Positions 32,672 through 43,378 of a stretch of DNA of 64,000 bases are shown piece by piece (position 1 is the stretch's first letter; each line of letters begins with the position of its first letter). Both the position numbers and the translations under genes were made by a program. The notes below the pieces were generated by a model. The model did no database searches, had not been told where the DNA came from, and saw only the letters and a program-made list of their open reading frames with translations. This stretch comes from Gaertneriomyces semiglobifer (taxonomy: Eukaryota > Chytridiomycota > Chytridiomycetes > Spizellomycetales > Spizellomycetaceae), in contig JAHLKF010000004.1 of NCBI GenBank assembly GCA_025558075.1, positions 558,001-622,000 of the forward strand, in the 5' to 3' direction.

Positions 32672-34906
32672 ATGACTACAGGGAAGGCGGAAGCGATAGC
32701 TGTTCTCTACGCCTCGCAAACGGGTAATGCCGAGTGGATAGCCAAGCACATTCACGAAGAGGCTCTCGCTCGGGGGTATGCGTCGACTTGCCATTCTTTG
32801 GATGACCATGCTGATGCGAACCTGTCTGAGAACAAGGCGTTAGTGGTGGTGGCCTCAACGACGGGCGACGGGGACCCTCCAGATAATGCCACAAAGTTTT
32901 GGCGCTGGTTAAGAAGAGCCAAAGGAAAGGATGCTGAGATTTTAACCGGGAAGAAATATGCCCTGTTGGGTCTCGGCGATACGAACTACAGCAACTTCTG
33001 CAACACCGCCAAAAGGCTGGATAGAAAATTGACCGAGATGGGAGCTGTACCTCTCATGCCGAAAAGTTTTGCAGATGATGCCACGGGATTGGAGGCCGTC
33101 GTGGACCCATGGGTTGATGCCTTCTGGCAGGCGTTACCTTCGACCGTTGAGTATGATGAGGAAAAGGCTGCATCTTTCTCTGCAGAGGCTCAGAAGGCAA
33201 AGCGAAAACTCAAGCTGGGATCACTGGGTAGCTCGAATGATGAAAAGGGCATAGAAAAGGGTGATGCTCCCTCAACACCCGCTACGGCAGAGAGTGTTGT
33301 GAGTCAGACCGGAAGTGGTCCTGTGTCAGTAAGTCAGTCGGTAGACAGTTCAGACAAGTCAGCGACGGAAGCGTCTGATGACAGGTCGGCTGTGGGGAAT
33401 AGCCTCGCAAAAACCTTACAATCGGATCTTCATCAAGGAAATGACTTGCTACACTATGAACCCGCGGCTATCGTCATTCCTTCCATCAGTGCAAATCAGC
33501 TTACCAACGTAGCGAAAATACCGGCACAGTTTCTCGAAATCATCAATGAAGATTCTCAGCGAGCGGTCAGCGCCAGTCAAGTAACGCCTTTTCACTCGTC
33601 AAAGCGAAAAGCGTCACCTTTCGATTACAACGCTGGCTCACCATTTTTGGCACCGCTGAAATCTGCCAGATGTCTCACTGGGGCGAAAGCGCTCAAAAGA
33701 GTAATTGAGATGGAGCTCGATATCGAAGGACTTCATTGGGATTATGTCCCTGGTGATGCCTTTGGAGTTGTTTGCCCGAACCCTGACGCGCTTGTAATGC
33801 CTCTCCTGAAGAGATTACATCAGGAACCTACCCAAGTCTTTTCCTTAAAGGCCAAAGAAGCAGCTGGATTGGAGGGGTTCGCATATCCTGCCGACATGAG
33901 ATATAGCACGTATGAGTGTTTCAAATATTTGCTTGACCTCCATTCACTCCCGAAAAAGAGTTTCTTTCGCATGTTGGCCGAGCATTCAACCGATGCTGAT
34001 GAGAAGAAAACATTGTACTATTTTGCGAGTACCCAAGGTGCGGCTGCGTATCGAAGTCTCCGATTGCAGTCTCCGACGCTATTGGACATCCTCCACACTT
34101 TCCCGGCTTGTCAACCGCCTTTGGCGCGCTTATTGGAGAACTTACCTCGCTTGCAACCTCGTTATTACTCTGTGGCGACCTCACCCTTGGCGAACGAGAA
34201 ATCCCTGGCTTTTGCCTTTAACATTACGGAGTATGTCACCGCAGAGCCTTACCGAAAGCCGGTTCAGGGTCTTTGTACAACCTGGCTTGATCATATGGTG
34301 GGAAGCCCTATGGACTCAGACTACCTCATGCGCGCCGATGCGATGTTGGCGATTCCTATTTTCCCAAAGCCAGCGCCTGGTGAAAGCGCGGCCTTCACCT
34401 TGCCGAAGGATTCTGCAGCTCCTATCATCATGATAGCCGCTGGGACAGGTATTACGCCTTTCGTGTCTTTCCTTTCTCATCGGCATTTGCAAAAGAAGGC
34501 TGTAAGCGACGACACTCCCTTCGGTTCTGCCTGGCTGTTCCATGGCCGGCGCTTTGCAGGGGCAGATGGTGACGCTATATATGAGAACGAAATTGAGAGG
34601 TTTGTCGAGGACGGCACGTTGACAGAGTTTGTCGCGTGTCTATCTAGGGAAACTCCAGGTGAGAATCAGACCATCTACAAGTACGTTCAGGATGGTTTGC
34701 GGGCCATGGGTGCCAGCTTGGCCGAATTGTTTGCAGAGGGAGCTTATATATATGTATGTGGGAGTATCGCCATGGCAAAGGAAGTCGATCAAGCCCTGGC
34801 GGAAGTACTTGTGACACATGCTGGCTCATCCGACAAGGCCGCTGCTATTGATGAATTGGGTGTGTTACGGAATAAGGGGCGATATTTGAAAGAAATTTGG
34901 ACGTAG
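32672..34906 (+). CDS. MTRR: Methionine synthase reductase (diflavin NADPH reductase)
   Basis: An intronless 744-aa diflavin enzyme. FMN domain: VLYASQTGNAEWIAKHI and STTGDGDPPDNATKFW, then LLGLGDTNYSNFCNTAKRLD. A Ser/Glu-rich linker of about 100 residues follows (about 170-275), then the FAD domain (DYVPGDAFGVVCPNPD, LPRLQPRYYSVATSPL) and the NADPH domain (IIMIAAGTGITPFVSFL, GAYIYVCGS, and the end RYLKEIW). GDGDPPD and the PGDAFGVVCPN arrangement favour methionine synthase reductase over CPR, which has its own gene at 54223. Role: reductive reactivation of cobalamin-dependent methionine synthase. This implies B12 use, which most fungi have lost. The 3' end is 39 nt from the convergent peroxiredoxin stop. 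Confidence 0.9.
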   Translation: MTTGKAEAIAVLYASQTGNAEWIAKHIHEEALARGYASTCHSLDDHADANLSENKALVVVASTTGDGDPPDNATKFWRWLRRAKGKDAEILTGKKYALLGLGDTNYSNFCNTAKRLDRKLTEMGAVPLMPKSFADDATGLEAVVDPWVDAFWQALPSTVEYDEEKAASFSAEAQKAKRKLKLGSLGSSNDEKGIEKGDAPSTPATAESVVSQTGSGPVSVSQSVDSSDKSATEASDDRSAVGNSLAKTLQSDLHQGNDLLHYEPAAIVIPSISANQLTNVAKIPAQFLEIINEDSQRAVSASQVTPFHSSKRKASPFDYNAGSPFLAPLKSARCLTGAKALKRVIEMELDIEGLHWDYVPGDAFGVVCPNPDALVMPLLKRLHQEPTQVFSLKAKEAAGLEGFAYPADMRYSTYECFKYLLDLHSLPKKSFFRMLAEHSTDADEKKTLYYFASTQGAAAYRSLRLQSPTLLDILHTFPACQPPLARLLENLPRLQPRYYSVATSPLANEKSLAFAFNITEYVTAEPYRKPVQGLCTTWLDHMVGSPMDSDYLMRADAMLAIPIFPKPAPGESAAFTLPKDSAAPIIMIAAGTGITPFVSFLSHRHLQKKAVSDDTPFGSAWLFHGRRFAGADGDAIYENEIERFVEDGTLTEFVACLSRETPGENQTIYKYVQDGLRAMGASLAELFAEGAYIYVCGSIAMAKEVDQALAEVLVTHAGSSDKAAAIDELGVLRNKGRYLKEIWT

Positions 34907-34945
34907 AGATAGCATTGCATTTTCTGTAGCCACCTGCCAATATTA

Positions 34946-35590
34946 TTATGCTTTTATGGCCTCTAGTGCAGCCTCCAATGTAGGTTTGGGACCAGCTTTT
35001 TTGATCAGCACGATCATGCCCCCCTTCTTAATAACCACCACACTTCTGGCAACACCTTTGTCTCCCTTACCGAGGCCAAACGCTTTGACGAAATGGCCGT
35101 CGACGTCGCTGATCAGCTCAAATCCCATCTTATGCTTCTCTTTAAACTTTGTTTGAGCGTTCACGCTATCTCTTGACAGGCCATAGACAGTGTACCCGGC
35201 CTTCTGAAAGTCCGGATGACTGTCACGGAAAAAGCAGGCTTGCTGCGTGCAGCCGGGAGTGCTCGCACGCGGGTATAAGAAGATCACTGCTCCCTGGGTT
35301 TGGGTTAATTCCACCAAATTGACTGGCTCGCCAGTGCTTGAGAGAGTAGGGAAGTCCTGAGGAAATTGCTGTCCTTCAAGAAAAGCGTCGGCTGGAGGGG
35401 CAGAAAGCGGGACATCGGCCGTGAGCTTGGTACGTGGTGCTCTAGGTTTGGAAACAACCGGAACAACTGCCTCAAGTATTTCAGCGGGAGTCGCAGCAGC
35501 AAGTCTCAGAGATCTTCTTTTCGTCGGCGGTTCTGCCAAGCCTTCCTCGTCTTTTCTTTTGGCTGGCATCGTTGGGTTTGCGGTTATCAT
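34946..35590 (-). CDS. Peroxiredoxin Q/BCP-type thiol peroxidase, probably nuclear
   Basis: An intronless 214-aa protein. The N-terminal 65 residues are basic and contain KRKDEEGL..PPTKRRSLRL, a likely bipartite nuclear signal, as in yeast Dot5. The AhpC/TSA domain follows: GEPVNLVELTQTQGAVIFLYPRASTPGCTQQACFFRD with peroxidatic C114 and resolving C119 (the BCP CxxxxC pattern), YGLSRDSVNAQTKF and ISDVDGHFVKAFGL. Role: reduces hydroperoxides using thioredoxin. It is head to head with the GT2 gene (157 nt between ATGs). Confidence 0.92.
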   Translation of the reverse strand: MITANPTMPAKRKDEEGLAEPPTKRRSLRLAAATPAEILEAVVPVVSKPRAPRTKLTADVPLSAPPADAFLEGQQFPQDFPTLSSTGEPVNLVELTQTQGAVIFLYPRASTPGCTQQACFFRDSHPDFQKAGYTVYGLSRDSVNAQTKFKEKHKMGFELISDVDGHFVKAFGLGKGDKGVARSVVVIKKGGMIVLIKKAGPKPTLEAALEAIKA

Positions 35591-35747
35591 TCCTTGGTCG
35601 AGTGTTGAATTGGAAAAAGGCCTCGGAGGTGCTGCGCAGATCCGAACTCAACGCGTCAAAATCCGGCGTTCGCGCACTTGTCGAGGCCAACTTTCACAGG
35701 GTGAGTCTCCACTTTGCGCGGGTCTTCTGCTGCTTAACTTACCGGCA

Positions 35748-37591
35748 ATGTTTTATCTCACGAAGGAAACGATCCCGATATTCGTGCCGTTGGGGTTCAT
35801 TGGCTTGTATAGATGGTTTTGGTTTCTGGTCAAGGTGAGGGAAACTGCTGCGTCAATTCCTTGCGAGCTGCGCATAAACTGAATTATTCCTCGCTCAGCT
35901 TATAGCTTGGTTTCTATATAAACCTCTTAAGCCTGTGCGGCGGCCCCGATATATATCGTCGCGAGATGTCACGATCGTAGTACCTACAATTGACTGTGGC
36001 CCTGAGATACACAAAGCCCTTCTGAGCTGGCTTGCCAATGAGCCTTTCGAGATTATCTTTGTAACGGTGGACACGGCTAAGACGGGGTTGGAAAGGCTTG
36101 CCAATGCGGTAGATCCAAAGCGAGATATCGTGCGAGTGGTAACTGTCCACCGGGCGAACAAAAGGAGCCAGATGGTGGCAGGAGCAAACCGGGTGAAAAC
36201 CGATATCACCGTCTTTTGCGATGACGATGTCATCTGGGGTCCAGAAATGCTAAAGTGGTGCTTAGCCCCATTTGAAGATGGGAGAGTCGGCGGTGTCGGT
36301 GAGTGTGCGTACATGTATATCGCCTGTCCGTCGATACGCCTGAACAATCTCACCAGGGACAAGCCAACGGGTCGTTCCGCTGGGTAAGCGCATGACAATA
36401 TGGGAAATACTGGCTGCTTATCGTTTGACGGTGAGAAAATGGTGTTCGCTTCGAAAAGGATTAATGTGGTAGCTCATCTCAGTGTACGAGCAGATGCGAA
36501 ATGTTGAAATCACAGCCTCCACCTATATTGATGGCGGGGTGTGTTGTCTTTCGGGTCGCACGGCCGTATACCGAACCAACATCCTTCGTGACCCGGATTT
36601 TCAATGGAAGTTTACCCATGAGTTTTGGTTAGGGAAATACCATCAGCATAGTGGAGATGACAAGTTTCTCACCCGTTGGTTGCACTCTCATAATTGGCGA
36701 ACCCATATACAAGCATGCCCGCAAGCTGAACTCCAATCAACCTTCAAAGATGATTGGAGGTTCCTGAAGCAACTATTGAGGTGGACTCGCAATACTTGGC
36801 GCAGCGATAGCCGGAGCTTATTTACGGAACGGCACATCTGGACTCGATACCCATATACTGCGTTTACCATGCTGGACAAGATGTTTAATCCAATTACTCT
36901 ACTTGCTGGCCCTATTACGGTGATATACTTGATAGTACGGACGTATTCGGTGCCAAATCAGGAGCACCAAGTTGCCCTCTGGGTAGTCGTGGTCTCTTAC
37001 ATTGTTTGGCTCTTCGTGACCCGGATGATCAAGTACAGTCCACATTTCGTCCGCCGACCACAGGACATCGTTGCCATACCGGTCTGGCTGGTATTCAGTA
37101 TTTACTTTGCCATCATGAAAGTCTACTGCCTTTTTACGCTTCATAAAACGGGATGGGGTACTCGAAGCGGAGCGGAAGGTGGGACCGACCCTGAGGATGA
37201 AAAGGAGATATATCGTCCTATGTGGCTCAAAGCGTTTGAGGAGGAGGAGAAGAAGGACGATAGTCAGCCCAGATGCAACTCGGCTTATACGGTTGATATT
37301 GGGCAGCCCATTATCACTTACAGTCCTGGCGAACTGGATGATGTTCCTTTGGTGCCTCATCCACCGCCAGCCCATCCTCAGATTTACGACAAGCAGAGCG
37401 CATTTGTTCATTCCATTTTTGAAGCAGAGCGAAGGCAGAGAAACAGCGATATGGGTCAAATGACCCCAAGCTATATCCGAGCCATCAACGATCCTACACG
37501 AGGAGAATTCATTCCGCTTTATCGACATGATAGCTCTAGTGGCGAGACATTAAGTAGTATCAGGACCATTGTGCCTAAGGATAACCCATGA
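35748..37591 (+). CDS. Membrane GT2 polysaccharide synthase (CPS1/hyaluronan-synthase-like)
   Basis: Exons 35748..35834, 35899..36298, 36357..36430 and 36494..37591, all GT-AG, give 552 aa. The N-terminus has one or two membrane helices (PIFVPLGFIGLYRWFWFL, LIAWFLY). The GT-A catalytic domain has DVTIVVPTIDCG, FCDDDVIW (DxD-type nucleotide-sugar/metal site at 137-139), GGVCCLSGRTAVYR, SGDDKFLTRW (acceptor site GDD) and KQLLRWTRNTWRS (the QxxRW motif of processive synthases). Then come three or so helices (LLAGPITVIYLIVRTY, VALWVVVVSYIVWLFVT, IVAIPVWLVFSIYFAIMKV) and an acidic cytosolic tail. Relatives include Cryptococcus Cps1, which makes hyaluronan. The product polymer here is unknown. Confidence 0.88.
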
Positions 37592-38169
37592 TGATACACA
37601 TGTATTGTACATTATTTTATAAATTGTCTGATATTTGCATATTTGTGGCAATCCCTGCCGCTTGAGAACGACATTTTCGTACACGGCATAATGAAACCAA
37701 TTGCGATCTTCGGTATTAAGTGTGGGAAGTGTGGGAACGAGTGCTTTCGCACGCAAGCCTTGGGGTAGCTTCAGTTGATTCGAAAATAATCCGCCTACTC
37801 CTATAACACCCCAACTGCCGTTGTCAGCAGAACTTACTTTCCAATACAACGTATGGCCTCTTACAGGCAATCCGAAAGGTTTTGCTTTGGTCGAAACATA
37901 TGACGTGGTTGGGGTTGCTGCGAAAAGGGTGTCCTTTCCGAGGCCGAGAAGTTCAATTGCCCTCCAGCTCTTGGTGAAAAATGCTTTTTGGCGCTTCCTG
38001 AAAGCATATCACTACCCCATTTTCAAAACATCTCTGGAATACGCTCATCTTTAAAACTACTTGGGTGAGGGATGCTTCGGAATACGAAGTAGATGCTGTG
38101 TTGCAACAGCCTCGCGTTTTTCCGCTTACGTAACCCCGCTTGTAATAATCAAACGCGTCGCCGCAGCAT
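37550..38169 (-). CDS. Conserved-looking basic protein, probably mitochondrial, function unknown
   Basis: Proposed exons 38169..38155, 38110..38061 and 37997..37550 give 170 aa starting MLRRRAVATQHLLRIPK, a good mitochondrial presequence. The middle reads KKRQKAFFTKSWRAIELLGLGKDTLF, then STKAKPFGLPVRGHTLYWKV, GVIGVGGLFSNQLKLPQGLRAK and EDRNWFHYAVYENVVLKRQGLP. The last exon is one long open frame with protein-like composition, so I regard it as real. The weak point is the 5' end: the first intron would be only 44 nt, and an alternative acceptor exists at 38125. I do not recognise the family. Its last 42 nt overlap the 3' end of the convergent GT2 gene, and its ATG is 57 nt from the start of the DUF1992 gene. 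Confidence 0.5.
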
Positions 38170-38226
38170 TCCAAATCGCTTTGTCCAGGCTTCCTTGCGA
38201 GGATTGGGCACTCGAAGAAGACCTGT

Positions 38227-39362
38227 ATGGGCACCGTTAAAGAATCCGCCTCGTCGGCAGGCGAGCAAAGCTCATTCACAACGACGGCGCAAATTCGGAA
38301 CAGCTCGGAGAATGAGGGTCCCAATCGGGCTGGAGAACCGCATGTCATAGATACTACGTTTCTTGATCGCACATCCTCCACAGATGCGAACACTTCGCAA
38401 ATCCCGCGACAGGAGTTTTATACGGCCGATATGGCACCTTCAATTTTGAACAATCTGTTTGGACAAGCTTTGAAGGTACTTCACGTCGCAGCGGCGTTTT
38501 CACCAGCTGCTTTCGTCAAGAACCCTGGAGCTTTGAAAGGTGGTAGCGGGAGCGGGATGAGTCTCAATGGCTTGAAGGGATTTCTACTCAAGCAGCACCA
38601 GAAACGACGCGCGGGAAGCATGGAGAATCCAACAACCAGTAGTGTTCCGGTTGTGAACCGGCAGTTTCTGGAAGGACATGGCGGGAAGATAGGCGGTGGC
38701 ACCAGAGGAAAGAAAGTTCAGATGTTGAGAGTGCAACACGCGCGACAGGACGCCGAAAGTAAGCCATTTGATTTGATTAGAGTCTGAAAGTTTACTGATA
38801 AAGAGTTGCACTAGTGTACAAGCAGTCTGTTTCGCAACTTTGGACGGATTATTTCACAGTCCGTCCGACCTCCATGTCAGGATGGAACTCTATCATCGAA
38901 GAACGGATAGCCATGGCCAGACGGGACGGTCAATTTGACAATCTTCAAGGTCGTGGGAAGCCAATTGACCTCGCCTCAGATGACCGTAAGAATCCCTTTA
39001 TCACCCCAACCGAGTTCTTTATGCATCGTATGATCAAAGCTCAGGGATACGTCCCGCCGTGGATCGAGCTGGGAAAGGATATTGAGGACGATATTGCAAA
39101 ACTCAGGAAAGAAATGCGTGATATCTGGGCGCAATGCCGTCGTATTGGAGGCTTGACAGGTGAGGACGAGTACTTTGAGCGGCGCGGGCAAAGATGGGCA
39201 GAAATACGGTGCAAGGAAATCAATGAGAAAATTCGTAGATTCAATATCGAAGCACCCAGGGGCATACCTCAGAAGACCAGAATGGTTGTAGATGAAGTAG
39301 TGGATTGTCCTGCATCGCCAGGATGCCGCGAAAGGAGGGAAAACAGACGTACCGCAGTGTAA
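38227..39362 (+). CDS. DUF1992 (DnaJC28-like conserved domain) protein
   Basis: Exons 38227..38758 and 38815..39362, with a 56-nt GTAAGC..CTAG intron, give 359 aa. The N-terminal half is Ser/Thr-rich and variable. The C-terminal half carries the DUF1992 signature: WNSIIEERIAMARRDGQFDNL, GRGKPIDLASDDRKNPF, TEFFMHRMIKAQGYVPPWIEL and GKDIEDDIAKLRKE, then IRCKEINEKIRRFNIEAP. This is the domain found in bacterial DUF1992 proteins and in eukaryotic DNAJC28, which has an added J domain; no J domain (HPD) is present here. DNAJC28 is linked to Golgi/COG biology, but function here is open. Confidence 0.85.
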
Positions 39363-39670
39363 CGAGTTCGTCTTTTGAAGGTGTAGTTTACAGTAGTTTA
39401 CATAGAGGGTCTCGCCCGGGATATCCGTGCCTAGAGTTACACGCCTTTTGAAGTCCAAAAATGTTCTTTTTTCCTTTGGGTTTCGTCGCCCACAGCCGCA
39501 GTACTGAACGCATAATTGTAACAGTACACTTGCACCTTCTCGTGATTAATGTGCATCATCGTACTCCCGTCAATCCGATTAAGCACCCATGCTGATGAGA
39601 GTTGATCATAGATGGCGATCGGTACCCAAAATGTTAATCTTCGTCTACTCCTCGGGAGCGGTTATACCGC
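39363..39670. other. Intergenic DUF1992 to WD40 gene, convergent
   Basis: 308 nt between two convergent genes. No feature recognised. Confidence 0.5.
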
Positions 39671-42600
39671 TCACATGTATACGCGAATGATTCCATCTCC
39701 ACCGCATGCCACGAGTATATCCCGTACGTCATTGGTGGTGGGATCTGTAGCGGATGACCTGCAAACGAAAGCAACATCAATAAATAGTGCAACGGTTACA
39801 TACACGCACGTGAGCACTTCTTACCATTTACAACATCCGACACTGACACCGCTGCCCACTCGCTCCATCTTGCGTTCTCCAACTTTCCATAAGCAAACAC
39901 CACCGCCAGCTTTGCCCTCCTCTTTGCATCCTTTGGAGCCAGTCCCGCAAAACACCCAGGCACCGTCGGGGCTCCATCCACCAATGACGCGCCGTCCACC
40001 TTCAATATCCCGTGCGTGCCACTTCTTCACCCATGCTTCCTCCTCTTGATTCCACAGCCGCATTTCATTGTCACATCCGAGAAGGAGAAAGTTGTCTGCC
40101 AACGGATGGGGGGATATAGATGTGATGGGCGTTCGGTCCAGTTGAAGATCGGGGAATGAAAGCGTCTGCAAAAGTTGTGCGGTTCGAAGCCGGTAGATGC
40201 GAAGAGTATAAGCTTGTGACGCAATCAGGCGCTGATCTTGCAATGAAGACCCTAGTATGGCGAACGAAGTGAACGGCGCATTGGCATGGATTGACGTAGT
40301 ACTTGAAGAGTTTGCACCAAGGCTTGCATCATGTAGTAACGGAAACACTTTGATACTCTGATCCCCAGAGCAAGTGACTCCTTTCACCTCGGCAGGATCA
40401 ATCTCCTCGTCCCCGCTGAAATGGAGAGGTACAACGCCGATTTGGAACACAATGCGGGAATGCATTTTCTTCCAAACACGTTCGCAACTGCCTTCCTTCC
40501 AATTCCATAGCTTTACAGAAAAGTCCATGTCCACACTGAGAAGCCATTGTCCATCATCAATATTGGGTCCAACGAAACATATCCCGGTGAGCCCTTTGGC
40601 ACTGCCATTATCGAGTCCGCGGATAAGAGTGCCGGTACGCACATCCCATAATGATATGCGTTTATCTCGTCGATCATCACCCGCAGTGGCAAGAATGATT
40701 TCGCCCGATGCCAAGCATAGTATGTCCATCGCTTGCGGAGGTGACAATGTGGGGCCTAAGCTAGCGTGCTCTGTGAAATCAGCTGAGCTGCTATTGGCTG
40801 GTACTGGTGGTAACTCTGCGGCAAATGAGAAGGTAGTAGCAGGAGGTGCGTACGAGTCATCATTCCTATTGGGCGAGGTTGTAGCTAATGACTCTCGTCT
40901 GCCTTTTCTCAAAGAGCCTGAAGAAGCGCGCGGACTCTTGTTTCTCTGACTAGATGAACCTTGTGGTTCGAGAGGCGTTGATGGTCCCGATGAGGAATCC
41001 ATGGTGTTCACTACGACACTTGGAATCTCACCCGTCATAGAAGTGTTGCGTAAAGGTTTGTCTCTTGATTCAGGGTCGTCATGGTTGACCATAGTCAGAT
41101 CACTGTCGTTGCCTGCGCTTACATTCACGAGGGAAGCACGGTCTTTCAGGCGGGTCGTGCGATCTCTCCCTTTCCCGCTCTTTCGTCGCCTCGGAATAGC
41201 ATTTGCAATTGTTAAAATGCCGTCCAATCTGTTTCGCTCCTGCAGTCCTGCCCACATCAATTCCATGGAAGGCCCCTCAATTGGGTCCGTGGAGGCACAG
41301 AAACCCTCGCCCAACGCTCGGGCGAACAAAGGCCCTTGTTGAGTGCGACCCCACTCCCAGCCAGCTTGCCAAAATTCTCGAAGTTCTTTCTCCCAATTCA
41401 TTGTGAGATAAGGATTATTACCCGCCCGGTGCTCAACGGCTCCCGCAATAAGTTCCAAGTCTCTGAGAAACCATTCCTTCCGGCTTTTGCTTTTCCCAGT
41501 CGCTTCTCTTTCAACAGCTTGTCGCAGTACAGTGTCGAGAACACGTTTCGCCGAAGAACTATCACCATCATCGACAAACTTCAGGCACAAGTACTTGTTC
41601 AGCACGTAAACTAGATCCGCAAACGCTGCTTCCAGAGAATTGGAGTCGAGCGGTATTCCTTCAACAAGAGACACGGCATAATCAAAGCGCTTGTTCGAGA
41701 GGAAATGTTCCAGTGCCATTTGACGAACACGCTTTGAGCAAGTAGGTTCTCGGCAACATCCAAGAAGCGCTTCATCCAATCCTTGCAAAATACAACGGCG
41801 CGCAATCACTTCCATAGCTAAATCATCAGATAACGGTTTTGGAGAAGGCGAATCGGTCAATGTCCTGAGAGACTCCTCGAACTCTCTATTTGAGACTTCC
41901 AAGTCGCGTATGCGTGCCTGTAACACCTTTACACGTCGATTGCTACACTCTGCCTGATGCGAATTCTTTGACAGCAAGGTTTCGGCTGCAGGGGCTACCG
42001 GTGCCGACGGAGGCGGCAGGTCGGGTGCATCTTTGGAACTATTCTTCGGCGATCCCTGACGAGATGACGGCCTCGCAATAGGCAGCGGGACTTCGGGGGA
42101 CTTTGGCGATAAAGATTGGTCACTATTGGGATCCGTGGACTTGATTCTTATTCTGCGAAAGCTGGTAGGAGGAGATCGTGCGGATCTAATCTTTGAGCTC
42201 CGCACTTCTAACAAGTTCGCCGCAGACGCTCTTCTACGTATATCCCCTTGATCCAAATCAGAATCGTTTTCTTGGTTCATCACTGATCGTATTCCAATCG
42301 ACGAATTTCGCTTGCGCAAGCGTGCATGCCGCTCCGTCTCCGGCAAAAGCGAGTACGCGTCGTCTTCAGGTTCAATGAGACTAGGTACAGTTAACGGTCC
42401 TTTCTCTTTTTGTTGTTCTTCAAATGGCTCCTCGACCAAAGCGTCGTCTGTATCTTCCAGTTTTTTGGCGCAAGGCGAATTTCTCACCAATTCCATCACT
42501 TTCCGCCTCTCAAACTCTGCCTCTTTGGAGGACGCATCCGCAGAAAACCATGTTCGTCGTTTCCGACCAGAGTGTTGTTGTTGCGAAGCAGGCGATGACG

Positions 42601-43378
42601 CTATGGTGTCCGGCAGATGTCCGTTCGCAGCCACCGGCGTCGAGTTCTTCGCGGACGCATTTTCGCCAAGCTGATGGCGCTCTGCAGTGATATTTGGACC
42701 AACAGCTGTCTCACGTGGAGCCGCAGCCCGTAGAGAGCTACCACGACGCGGCGGAGCGCGCTCAATGTCATGAGTTACGGAAGGCGGCGTAGGCGTGACT
42801 GGGGAAGGAGTAGTGGGACTCGCGGCAGAGGTGTTTAGACCTCGCTCTCCGTGAGAAATCGGTATACGCTGCATTTTTAGCCATTCCCAAGCACTTCTTC
42901 TACGCGCGGGCCCATCATCGCCGTCACTCTGGTTGTCGGTATGATGTTCATCATTCAACGCGTCATGCGGCGCGTTCCGCTTGACTGGCGATTGCACTAT
43001 GCCTTCATCGTATCTTCCAGTACTTTCCGTTGCCGAATGCCGCGACATCGACGTGGAGCTTGCAGAGGATGCTGTCGCCCAGCCCAATCCTAATCCAGGG
43101 AAGAACCCACTCGATTGCCTCTTGACGATCTTTGGCATTATGGGCGGGAGTGGAGTGATCGGTCTAGATGTAGTAGCAGTAGGGCTAGGCGACGCTGGTG
43201 GAGAACGCCTATTGAGCGTTCCGAGTAGCGCGCTAACAGGTGATGTGATGCGGTTAGGTCCTCCATGACCGCCATGCCCAAGATCTGTCCGTATAGGTTC
43301 CAGCACCGTGTTCCGATTCGTCACAGAAGACGGCACACTAGACTGAAGCGGCCTTCTGTGATCCTGAACATTGATCAT
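39671..43378 (-). CDS. Large WD40-repeat protein with disordered N-terminus
   Basis: Exons 43378..39825 and 39758..39671 give 1213 aa. The start is the ATG at 43378; a longer reading begins with TTG. Residues 1 to about 460 are Ser/Pro/Arg-rich and low in complexity. Around 470-490 is a possible coiled coil (RVKVLQARIRDLEVSNREFEESL). A helical region follows (VIARRCILQGLDEALLGCC, MALEHFLSNKRFDYAVSLVEG). The C-terminal third shows WD-type blades: DILCLASGEIILATAGDDRRDKRISLWDVRTG, WLLSVDMDFSVKLWNWKEG, GVTCSGDQSIKVFPLL, NFLLLGCDNEMRLWNQEE and, from the second exon, DILVACGGDGIIRVYM at the very end. I do not recognise a specific family. Confidence 0.85.

Noticed and set aside
37953..38393. 146-codon minus-strand frame over the DUF1992 start
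   Set aside because: Most of it is antisense to the DUF1992 N-terminus. Its ATG-proximal part has no support, and the real gene uses another frame with splice sites.
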